Both the position numbers and the translations under genes were made by a program. 8,174 nucleotides of DNA, taken from contig JAJRUE010000348.1 in the NCBI GenBank assembly GCA_024277955.1, positions 1 to 8,174 on the forward strand. Direction: 5' to 3'. Within the stretch, counting starts at the first letter, position 1. Each line of letters begins with the position of its first letter. The stretch comes from Alphaproteobacteria bacterium. GTDB taxonomy: Bacteria > Pseudomonadota > Alphaproteobacteria > Rhodobacterales > Rhodobacteraceae. Positions 1-5,503 of this stretch are shown one piece after another. The notes under the pieces were generated by a model. That model was not told where the DNA came from. It did not search any database and saw only the letters and a list, made by a program, of their open reading frames with translations.

Positions 1-2342
1 AGCATCGAGACCTGGATATCGACGATCCCGCTCATGTCGTCGCGGCTGAGGCGGTCGAAGATGATGATCTCGTCCAGGCGGTTCAGGAACTCGGGGCGGA
101 AATGCGCCCGCACCGCGTCCATCACCTCGCGCTTGGCCTCGCTGACATCGGCCCCTTCGGGCAAGGTGGACAGGGACTGCGACCCCAGGTTGGAGGTCAG
201 CACGATCAGCGTCTGCTTGAAGTCCACCGTGCGGCCCTGGCCATCGGTCAGCACCCCGTCGTCGAGAACCTGCAACAGCACGTTGAACACGTCCGGGTGC
301 GCCTTTTCGACCTCGTCGAACAGGATCACCTGGTAGGGCCGGCGGCGCACCGCTTCGGTCAGAACGCCGCCTTCGTCATAGCCGACATAGCCCGGCGGGG
401 CGCCGATCAGACGCGCGACCGAGTGTTTCTCCATGAATTCCGACATGTCGATGCGCACCATCGCGTGTTCGTCGTCGAACAGGTATTCGGCCACCGCCTT
501 GGTCAACTCGGTCTTGCCGACGCCGGTGGGGCCCAGGAACAGGAAGCTGCCCAGCGGCCGGCTTTCCTCGTTCAGCCCGGCGCGCGCCCGGCGCACCGCG
601 TTGGCCACCGCGCGCACGGCGGCTGTCTGGCCGATCACGCGCTTGCCAAGCTCTTCTTCCATCTTCAGCAGCTTGTCGCGTTCGCCTTCCAGCATCTTGC
701 TGGTCGGAATGCCGGTCCAGCGTTCGACCACTTCGGCGATCTGTTCGGGGCCGACCGCTTCGTCCACCAGTTCGGTGTTGCTTTCGTCGGCCTCAGCGGC
801 GGCCAGCTTCTTTTCAAGCTCGGGGATCAGGCCGTAGGCCAGTTCCCCCGCCTTTTGCAGGTTGCCTTCGCGCTTGGCCTGGTCCAGTTCGGCCCGCGCC
901 TGGTCCAGCTGTTCCTTCAGTTCGCGTGCGCTTTCCAGCTTGTCGCGTTCGGCCTGCCACTGGGCGGTCATCTCGGCCGACTGCTGTTGCAGATCCGCCA
1001 GTTCCTTTTCCAGCTTTTCAAGCCGCTGCTTGGAGGCCTTGTCCTTTTCCTTTTTCAGGGCCTCGGCTTCGATCTGAAGCTGCAGGATCTGGCGATCCAG
1101 CTTGTCCAGCTCTTCGGGTTTGCTGTCCACTTCCATGCGCAGGCGCGACGCGGCTTCATCCACCAGGTCGATCGCCTTGTCGGGCAGGAAACGGTCGGTG
1201 ATGTAGCGGTGGCTGAGCGTCGCCGCCGCCACCAGCGCGCTGTCGGAAATCCGCACCCCGTGGTGGAGTTCGTATTTTTCCTTGATGCCGCGCAGGATGG
1301 AAATCGTATCCTCGACGGTGGGTTCTTCGACCATCACCGGCTGGAAACGCCGCGCAAGGGCCGCGTCCTTTTCGACGTGCTTGCGGTATTCGTCCAGCGT
1401 GGTGGCACCCACGCAGTGCAGTTCACCGCGCGCCAGCGCCGGCTTGATCAGGTTGGCGGCGTCCATCGCGCCATCGGTCTTGCCCGCGCCCACCAGCATG
1501 TGCATCTCGTCGATGAACAGGATGATTTCGCCGGCGGCCGCGGTGACCTCGTTCAGGACCGCCTTCAGGCGTTCTTCGAATTCGCCACGGTATTTGGCCC
1601 CGGCGATCAGCGCGCCCATGTCCAGCGCCAGCAGTTTCTTGTTCTGCAGGCTTTCGGGCACGTCGCCATTGATGATGCGCAGCGCCAGGCCTTCCACGAT
1701 CGCGGTCTTGCCCACGCCGGGTTCGCCGATCAGCACCGGGTTGTTCTTGGTGCGGCGGCTCAGCACCTGCATGGTGCGGCGGATTTCTTCGTCGCGGCCG
1801 ATGATCGGATCGATGCGCCCTTCGCGGGCGTCCTCGGTCAGATCGCGGGTGTATTTCTTGAGCGCCTCGTAGCTGTCTTCGGCGCTGGCCGAATCGGCGG
1901 TGCGCCCCTTGCGGATGTCGTTGATCGCGGCGTTCAGGTTCTGGGCCGTGACCGCGCCCGCTTCCAGCGCCTCTTTCGCCTTCGAGCGCACCACGGCAAG
2001 CGCCGTCAGGATGCGTTCGACCGCCACGAAACTGTCGCCCGCCTTGGTGGCGATCTTTTCGGCTTCGTCCAGCACCTTGGCGGTCTGCTGATCCATGTAG
2101 GTCTGGCCCGCGTCGCCGGTCACCTGCGGGATCCTGGCCAGCGCCGCATCCACCGCCTCGCGCACGCGCTCGGGCGATCCGCCGGCACGCTGGATAAGGT
2201 TCGACGCCAGTCCCTGGTCGTCATCCAGCAAGGCTTTCAACAAATGTTCGGGGGCAAGCTTTTGGTGGTTTTCGCGCATTGCGATGGTCTGGGCCGCTTG
2301 CAAAAAGCCCCTGGACCGCTCGGTGAACTTCTCCATGTTCAT
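1..2342 (-). CDS. clpB: ATP-dependent chaperone/disaggregase ClpB, C-terminus cut by window edge
   Basis: ClpB is a cytosolic hexameric AAA+ disaggregase that threads aggregated proteins through its pore together with DnaK. 780 codons are present. In order: N-domain (about 1-145); NBD1 with Walker A GEPGVGKT (206-213), pore-loop Y251 in KYRGEFE and Walker B E279 in FIDEMH; a long charged coiled-coil M-domain (about 400-520), which separates ClpB from ClpA and ClpC; NBD2 with Walker A GPTGVGKT (604-611), pore-loop Y652 in GYVGYDEGG, Walker B E677 in LFDEVEKAHP and a likely arginine finger R755 in FLNRLDE. About 90 residues (the rest of the small D2 domain) lie beyond the window. The start is the ATG at 2342: AAGGAG lies 7 nt upstream, whereas the in-frame ATG at 2348 would leave only 1 nt. 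A sigma-32-like promoter precedes it. No missing catalytic residue was seen. Confidence 0.98.
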   Translation of the reverse strand, partial: MNMEKFTERSRGFLQAAQTIAMRENHQKLAPEHLLKALLDDDQGLASNLIQRAGGSPERVREAVDAALARIPQVTGDAGQTYMDQQTAKVLDEAEKIATKAGDSFVAVERILTALAVVRSKAKEALEAGAVTAQNLNAAINDIRKGRTADSASAEDSYEALKKYTRDLTEDAREGRIDPIIGRDEEIRRTMQVLSRRTKNNPVLIGEPGVGKTAIVEGLALRIINGDVPESLQNKKLLALDMGALIAGAKYRGEFEERLKAVLNEVTAAAGEIILFIDEMHMLVGAGKTDGAMDAANLIKPALARGELHCVGATTLDEYRKHVEKDAALARRFQPVMVEEPTVEDTISILRGIKEKYELHHGVRISDSALVAAATLSHRYITDRFLPDKAIDLVDEAASRLRMEVDSKPEELDKLDRQILQLQIEAEALKKEKDKASKQRLEKLEKELADLQQQSAEMTAQWQAERDKLESARELKEQLDQARAELDQAKREGNLQKAGELAYGLIPELEKKLAAAEADESNTELVDEAVGPEQIAEVVERWTGIPTSKMLEGERDKLLKMEEELGKRVIGQTAAVRAVANAVRRARAGLNEESRPLGSFLFLGPTGVGKTELTKAVAEYLFDDEHAMVRIDMSEFMEKHSVARLIGAPPGYVGYDEGGVLTEAVRRRPYQVILFDEVEKAHPDVFNVLLQVLDDGVLTDGQGRTVDFKQTLIVLTSNLGSQSLSTLPEGADVSEAKREVMDAVRAHFRPEFLNRLDEIIIFDRLSRDDMSGIVDIQVSM

Positions 2343-2349
2343 CGGCATT

Positions 2350-2355
2350 CTCCTT
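2350..2355 (-). promoter_or_regulatory. Shine-Dalgarno site deciding the clpB start
   Basis: AAGGAG on the minus strand lies 7 nt before the ATG at 2342 and only 1 nt before the in-frame ATG at 2348. This places initiation at 2342, giving the N-terminus MNMEKFTERSRGF, which matches alphaproteobacterial ClpB proteins as I know them. The bases just before it (CUUU, then UUGA, then AAGG in RNA) could form a very short hairpin that covers part of the site. Confidence 0.8.
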
Positions 2356-2375
2356 TCAAAAAGCGCCCATTTGGC

Positions 2376-2402
2376 AGGGTGCCCGCGGTCGCGGCACACC
2401 CT
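2376..2402 (-). other. GC-rich hairpin in the clpB leader
   Basis: An interrupted inverted repeat lies in the clpB 5' leader. Outer arms AGGGTG (2376-2381) and CACCCT (2397-2402) enclose inner arms CCGCG (2383-2387) and CGCGG (2390-2394) around a 2-base centre. If the candidate sigma-32 promoter is real, this hairpin would be transcribed about 30 nt ahead of the clpB start. It does not include the ribosome binding site, so a direct thermometer role is not supported; mRNA stability or attenuation is possible. Only the complementarity is observed. Confidence 0.4.
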
Positions 2403-2421
2403 CTTGCGGGCCTTGCTGAAT

Positions 2422-2450
2422 ATCTGGGGATCGCCGGGCCCTTGCGCAAG
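2422..2450 (-). promoter_or_regulatory. Candidate sigma-32 (RpoH) heat-shock promoter for clpB
   Basis: On the minus strand CTTGCGC (2444-2450) is followed after 14 nt by CCCCAGAT (2422-2429). The RpoH consensus is CTTGAAA, 11-16 nt, then CCCCATnT. The -35 keeps the invariant CTTG and the -10 matches six of the seven specified positions. Transcription would begin near 2414, giving a leader of about 70 nt. Heat-shock control of clpB is well established in proteobacteria, which supports the assignment, although the AAA part of the -35 is absent. Confidence 0.5.
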
Positions 2451-2453
2451 AGC

Positions 2454-2481
2454 GCGACAATGCGAAATCCTGTGCTAGAGT
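2454..2481 (+). promoter_or_regulatory. Weak candidate sigma-70-type promoter for the PEMT-like gene
   Basis: GCGACA (2454-2459, 4 of 6 to TTGACA) and TAGAGT (2476-2481, 4 of 6 to TATAAT) are separated by 16 nt. The -10 sits in the context TGTGCTAGAG, very like the TGCTATCAT found ahead of the gene at 4077. A start near 2488 would give a leader of about 25 nt. It overlaps the upstream end of the divergent clpB promoter region. Confidence 0.3.
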
Positions 2482-2513
2482 GCGAAAAACCGGGGACGGG
2501 AACGGGGAAGATC

Positions 2514-3209
2514 ATGCGCACACTTGCGGACATTCGGGCGCGCACGCCGAAACGGGCCTTTTTCCGAGGCCAGGCCCAGCACGCCATGCTGGTCATTCTG
2601 CTGAGCGCGGGCGCGCTGGCGCTGCTGCGCGACGGCGGCGGCAGCTACTGGGGAAACAGCGCCATGCGCTGGGCCCGGCTGGCGATCTGGGCAGCGATCA
2701 TCCATCAGGTGATGGTCGTGCTGGTGTGGCGCGCGCAGTTGCACTTTGCCCTGTTCACCCGGCTTTTCGGCGCGGCCGCGCTGACCGCCTGGGGGGCGCT
2801 GTTCCTGCCGTTCCTGTTCGCCCGCCCGGCGCTGGTGGCCCTGGCCGGGGTGGCCGACGCCGGCAGCCTGGGCACCGACCGGCTGACCCAGTTCATCCTG
2901 GGGGCGGGGCTGATCATCCCGTCGATCTGGGCGGCGCATTCGGTGGTCAAGTATTTCACCCTGCCCCGCGCCCTGGGCGGTGACCACTTTTTCGACCGCT
3001 ACCTGAACATGCCGATGGTGCGCGAAGGGGCGTTCAAATACAGCGACAACGCGATGTATGGCATCGTGTTCCTCGGTTTCTGGGGCATCGCGGCGCTGTG
3101 CGGATCCTGGAACGCGCTGGTGCTGGCGCTATTCCAGCACGCCTATATCTGGGTGCATATGTATTGCACCGAAGGCCCGGACATGCAGCTTCTATACAAG
3201 GATGGCTGA
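2514..3209 (+). CDS. Multi-pass membrane protein, PEMT/isoprenylcysteine methyltransferase-like
   Basis: A 231-residue, strongly hydrophobic protein with about five or six membrane segments (about 24-38, 55-73, 80-103, 124-142, 181-196, 198-215). Its C-terminal part reads N-A-M-Y-G (179-183), a membrane stretch, then C-T-E-G-P-D-M-x-x-L-Y (218-228). This resembles the C-terminus of PEMT-type phospholipid N-methyltransferases, where N-P-M-Y-x-G precedes the last helices and E-E-P-x-x-x-x-x-Y follows them. These enzymes transfer methyl groups from S-adenosylmethionine to membrane phosphatidylethanolamine. The second acidic residue of the usual E-E pair is G here, so activity is uncertain. The start is the ATG at 2514 after a weak GGGGA site. 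The gene diverges from clpB and precedes pyrF by 38 bp on the same strand, so cotranscription is likely. An inactive or differently specialised relative is possible. Confidence 0.55.
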   Translation: MRTLADIRARTPKRAFFRGQAQHAMLVILLSAGALALLRDGGGSYWGNSAMRWARLAIWAAIIHQVMVVLVWRAQLHFALFTRLFGAAALTAWGALFLPFLFARPALVALAGVADAGSLGTDRLTQFILGAGLIIPSIWAAHSVVKYFTLPRALGGDHFFDRYLNMPMVREGAFKYSDNAMYGIVFLGFWGIAALCGSWNALVLALFQHAYIWVHMYCTEGPDMQLLYKDG

Positions 3210-3237
3210 ACTGCCTATACCGCCGGCCAAACACGCC

Positions 3238-3242
3238 AGGAG
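3238..3242 (+). promoter_or_regulatory. Shine-Dalgarno site of pyrF
   Basis: AGGAG ends 5 nt before the ATG at 3248. The open frame continues upstream to before 3100, so this site is what fixes the start and shows that the acidic, proline-rich N-terminal tail is probably translated. Confidence 0.75.
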
Positions 3243-3247
3243 CCCCC

Positions 3248-3994
3248 ATGACCGACCCCCAGGATCGCCAGACCGGCACGCCCCAGCCCGACGACCGGCA
3301 ACCGGACGACCGGCTGATCGTCGCCCTCGATCTGCCCAATGCGCTCGAAGGGCTGGAGCTGGCCGACGCCATCGGCGATGCGGTGGGGTTCTACAAGATC
3401 GGGCTGGGCATGCTGACCGGCGGCGGGCTGGCGCTGGCCGCCGAACTCAAGCAGGAACACGCCAAGCGCGTCTTTCTGGACATGAAGCTGTTTGACATCG
3501 GCGCCACCGTGGAAAGGGCGGTGCGCGGGCTGGCGGCGTATGATCTGGATTTCCTGACCGTGCATGGCGATCCGCAGGTGGTGCGCGCGGCGCGCGAAGG
3601 GGCCGGCGGATCGGGGCTTGCGATCCTGGCGGTGACGATCCTGACTTCGCTGGACCGGGGCGACCTGGACGATGCGCTGATCAAGCCCGGCGCGATCCCC
3701 GACCTGGTGGTGGAACGCGCCGCGCGCGCGCTGGACGCCGGGGCGCACGGGGTGATCGCATCGCCCCGCGAAGCCGCCGCGATCCGCGCCCTGCCCGAAG
3801 CCGCCGGCAAGCTGATCGTCACCCCCGGCGTGCGTCCGGCGGGCGCCGACAAGGGCGACCAGAAACGCATCGCCACACCGGCGGCGGCGATCGCGGCAGG
3901 GGCCGATCACATCGTCGTCGGCCGCCCGGTCTGGCAGGCCGGCGACCCGCGCGCTGCGGCCCGCGCCATCCAGCGGGAAATCGCCGGCCTGTGA
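3248..3994 (+). CDS. pyrF: Orotidine 5'-phosphate decarboxylase
   Basis: PyrF decarboxylates orotidine 5'-phosphate to UMP, the last step of de novo pyrimidine synthesis, in the cytosol as a dimeric TIM barrel. The 248-residue product has the barrel landmarks in order: LIVALDLP (23-30), the substrate lysine K50 in FYKIGLG, the catalytic D-x-K-x-x-D cluster D78, K80, D83 in FLDMKLFDIGATV, the VTPGVRP loop (191-197) and the phosphate-binding G225-R226 in HIVVGRPVW. The length is slightly above the usual 230 or so because of a roughly 20-residue N-terminal tail rich in D, Q, R and P that contains a near-perfect 15-bp tandem duplication (3287-3316). No key residue is missing. It lies 38 bp after the PEMT-like gene and probably shares its transcript. 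Confidence 0.97.
   Translation: MTDPQDRQTGTPQPDDRQPDDRLIVALDLPNALEGLELADAIGDAVGFYKIGLGMLTGGGLALAAELKQEHAKRVFLDMKLFDIGATVERAVRGLAAYDLDFLTVHGDPQVVRAAREGAGGSGLAILAVTILTSLDRGDLDDALIKPGAIPDLVVERAARALDAGAHGVIASPREAAAIRALPEAAGKLIVTPGVRPAGADKGDQKRIATPAAAIAAGADHIVVGRPVWQAGDPRAAARAIQREIAGL
3287..3316 (+). repeat. 15-bp imperfect tandem duplication in the pyrF N-terminal tail
   Basis: Two adjacent 15-nt units, each containing GACGACCGGC, differ at only three positions. Both stay in frame and encode P-D-D-R-Q then P-D-D-R-L. The second copy runs into the first beta strand of the barrel, so the duplication lengthens the tail without disturbing the fold. Confidence 0.6.
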
Positions 3995-4033
3995 GCCCAC
4001 CGCGCGCGGCGTTCATCGGCTGTTTGCGATCCG

Positions 4034-4042
4034 TGCTATCAT
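4034..4042 (+). promoter_or_regulatory. Extended -10 candidate for the membrane protein gene at 4077
   Basis: TGCTATCAT consists of a TGn extension followed by TATCAT, 5 of 6 to TATAAT. It ends 34 nt before the ATG at 4077, so transcription would begin near 4049. No convincing -35 is seen at the usual distance; the nearest is TTCATC at 4012-4017 with a 19-nt spacer. The pyrF-to-4077 gap is otherwise GC-rich with no clear terminator. Confidence 0.35.
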
Positions 4043-4076
4043 CGGCCCCGGATGCGCGCGGCACGAAGGGATCGCC

Positions 4077-4889
4077 ATGGCCGAGACCAACACGCCCGAC
4101 GACCTGAACGCGGGTCAGGACCGCAACCGGAACACGCCCGCGGCCAACGACCAGGATTTGCTGTTGTCCTATCTTGCGGTGCGCCAGGCGCTGGGGCTTC
4201 TGGGCCTGTCGCTGCCGGCCAGCCTGCTGGTCTATGCCTACCTGCTGCGGGGCGGAATGCAGCCGTCGATCAGCGATTTTTACCACACGTCGATGGGCGA
4301 CTGGCTGGTGGGCACGCTGTCGGCCATCGGGGTGTTCCTGTTCGCCTACAAGGGCTATGCTACCCGCCCATCGCGGCTGTGGCTGGGCGACCGGGAAATG
4401 TCGCGCATCGCCGGGGCCTCGGCCATCGGGGTGGCGCTGTTCCCGATCTCGGCGGACCCGGCGCTGGCGCTGTGCCAGATGGGCGAAACCGTTGCGCGCT
4501 GCGCCGACCTGTCGCCGGGGCCGGGCGCCATGGCCATCAGCGGCTTTACCTGGCACGGCGATGCGCTGCACCTCGGCTTTGCGCTGATCTTCTTCCTGTG
4601 CCTGGCCTATTTCAGCCTGGTGCTGTTTCCGATGGGCGGCGCGCGCACGCCCCAAGGCAAACCCGCCCCCACGCCCGAACACCGCATCTATCGTATCTGC
4701 GGGCTGGTGATCCTAGTGGCGCTGGTGGCGATCGTCGCCTATGTGGCCGGGCTGGACGATGCCTTGCCGGTGCTCAGATCCGCCAACGCGCTGTTCTGGG
4801 CCGAAACCGTGGCCGTAGTCGCCTTTTCGATATCCTGGCTGACCAAGGGCAAATTCCTGCGCCGCCCCTTCGGCCTGCGCGCAGGATAA
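4077..4889 (+). CDS. Six-helix integral membrane protein of unknown function
   Basis: I do not recognise a characterised family. The 270-residue product has a polar, N/D/T-rich N-terminal tail (1-27) and then about six hydrophobic segments (about 37-57, 74-93, 109-124, 161-186, 207-225, 237-255). Conserved-looking features are Q-P-S-I-S-D-F-Y-H-T (62-71) just after helix 1, G-V-F-L-F-A-Y-K-G-Y (85-94) ending helix 2, and A-L-F-P-I-S (120-125). Similar signatures occur in hypothetical bacterial membrane proteins as I remember them, none with a known role. Two cysteines, C133 and C142, lie in the loop after helix 3. The start ATG has AAGGGA 5 nt upstream. It begins 82 bp after pyrF with its own -10-like element, so it may be a separate unit. 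It converges with the operon at 4965. Confidence 0.85.
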   Translation: MAETNTPDDLNAGQDRNRNTPAANDQDLLLSYLAVRQALGLLGLSLPASLLVYAYLLRGGMQPSISDFYHTSMGDWLVGTLSAIGVFLFAYKGYATRPSRLWLGDREMSRIAGASAIGVALFPISADPALALCQMGETVARCADLSPGPGAMAISGFTWHGDALHLGFALIFFLCLAYFSLVLFPMGGARTPQGKPAPTPEHRIYRICGLVILVALVAIVAYVAGLDDALPVLRSANALFWAETVAVVAFSISWLTKGKFLRRPFGLRAG

Positions 4890-4936
4890 TCCCGCCCCCG
4901 GCTTTTTTGGCCGAACACCAGCCAGCCGTTCCCGGC

Positions 4937-4956
4937 AAGCATTTTCGAAAATGCTT
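4937..4956. terminator. Perfect 20-bp palindrome between convergent genes, possible bidirectional terminator
   Basis: AAGCATTTTCGAAAATGCTT is a perfect inverted repeat. It starts 47 nt after the stop of the membrane protein gene and lies 8 nt beyond the stop of the minus-strand gene at 4965, where a terminator shared by convergent genes is expected. RNA from either strand would form about an 8-bp stem with a UCGA loop. Neither side has a real U tract beyond the terminal UU, so it could instead be a Rho-associated stabilising hairpin, a protein site or a dispersed repeat. Confidence 0.55.
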
Positions 4957-4964
4957 ACCCGCGC

Positions 4965-5222
4965 TCAGCCCCGCCCGCCGGACCAGGCCATCTTCATGTA
5001 AAGATTTCCGGCCTCGAGTTCGGCAAGCATCTGCGCAATCCGCCGGTCGCGCGTTTCGTGACGCTTGGCGCGGCCGATCCAGGCCAGATAGTCATTTCGC
5101 TGATACGGCGGGCGCGCATCGTAGACCGCGCGCAGCCCACGCGCCGCCAAAGCCTGGGCAACATCATCGGGCATCTGCTGCAAGGCGCGTTTCAGCCGCC
5201 CCGGATCACCTGTTGCCGCCAT
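4965..5222 (-). CDS. Small YdeI/OmpD-associated-type protein
   Basis: The 85-residue protein resembles the C-terminal domain of the YdeI/OmpD-associated family: A-L-A-A-R-G-L-R-A-V-Y-D (25-36), Y-L-A-W-I-G-R-A-K-R-H-E-T-R-D-R-R-I (45-62), then an E-L-E-A-G-N turn (68-73). The pattern W-I-x-x-A-K-R-x-E-T-x-x-x-R-I is the main evidence. The usual N-terminal domain of the roughly 190-residue members is absent, so this is a single-domain form. The biochemical role of the family is not established. The start is the ATG at 5222, served by GAGGGA overlapping the nfeD stop; an in-frame TTG at 5234 has no such site. It is the last gene of the operon, 8 nt after nfeD, and is followed by the palindromic terminator candidate. 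No signal peptide or membrane segment is seen. Confidence 0.75.
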   Translation of the reverse strand: MAATGDPGRLKRALQQMPDDVAQALAARGLRAVYDARPPYQRNDYLAWIGRAKRHETRDRRIAQMLAELEAGNLYMKMAWSGGRG

Positions 5223-5226
5223 CGGT

Positions 5227-5232
5227 TCCCTC
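5227..5232 (-). promoter_or_regulatory. Shine-Dalgarno site of the YdeI-like gene, overlapping the nfeD stop
   Basis: GAGGGA on the minus strand overlaps the nfeD stop codon TGA (5231-5233), and its GAGG core is 6 nt before the ATG at 5222. This favours 5222 over the TTG at 5234 and points to translational coupling, with ribosomes ending nfeD close to the next start. Confidence 0.65.
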
Positions 5233-5503
5233 AATGGTCATTGATGTCGTCCTTCCAGATCTTCACCTGCCCGCGCCGCAACCCGAAGACCTTGCGGAGC
5301 ACCAGCCAGACCAGCAGCGACACCACCGCAAACACCAGCAGCAGCACCGGCAGCGAGCCGCCCAGAACCCCGGCCCACAGCAACACGCCGATCACCACCG
5401 CGCCCACCGCGAAGCCCAGCAGAACATAGCCCGGCGCCAGAACCTCGAGCACCGCCAGAACGATGCCCGCGACGGTCCAGGCCCACCATTCCTGCCACAG
5501 CAT
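5231..5503 (-). CDS. Short NfeD family membrane protein
   Basis: The 90-residue protein is nearly all membrane: hydrophobic segments at about 8-28, 29-47 and 51-70, with the NfeD-like core L-A-V-L-E-V-L-A-P-G-Y-V-L-L-G-F (16-31), then a short polar tail K-I-W-K-D-D-I-N-D-H (81-90). NfeD proteins partner stomatin/slipin SPFH proteins at the membrane and are usually encoded next to them, as here. The soluble OB-fold domain that follows the helices in E. coli YbbJ and most NfeD proteins is absent; the frame ends about 20 residues after the last helix. The ATG overlaps the slipin stop by one base (TGATG), and AAGGGG lies 8 nt upstream, so the two are translationally coupled. Assignment rests on the core motif plus context. 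Confidence 0.85.
   Translation of the reverse strand: MLWQEWWAWTVAGIVLAVLEVLAPGYVLLGFAVGAVVIGVLLWAGVLGGSLPVLLLVFAVVSLLVWLVLRKVFGLRRGQVKIWKDDINDH

Noticed and set aside
102..2513. Very long plus-strand open frame opposite clpB that runs on into the membrane gene at 2514
   Set aside because: It is antisense to a full, conserved clpB and its protein is rich in H, Q, R, F and L, as expected from reading GC-rich codons backwards. Only the part from the ATG at 2514 looks like a real protein.
2475..2987. Minus-strand 170-codon open frame opposite the PEMT-like gene
   Set aside because: The product is rich in Q, R, G, A and P with no hydrophobic core or motif, whereas the plus strand encodes ordered membrane helices.
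3215..4000. Minus-strand 261-codon open frame opposite pyrF
   Set aside because: pyrF has all its catalytic motifs; the opposite frame has no recognisable domain and biased shadow composition.
4898..4914. CGGC-TTTTTTG-GCCG near the end of the membrane gene as an intrinsic terminator
   Set aside because: The T run is in the loop rather than after the stem, and the stem is only 4 bp.
5232..5234. TTG at 5234 as start of the YdeI-like gene
   Set aside because: The GAGGGA site lies downstream of it and is correctly spaced for the ATG at 5222.
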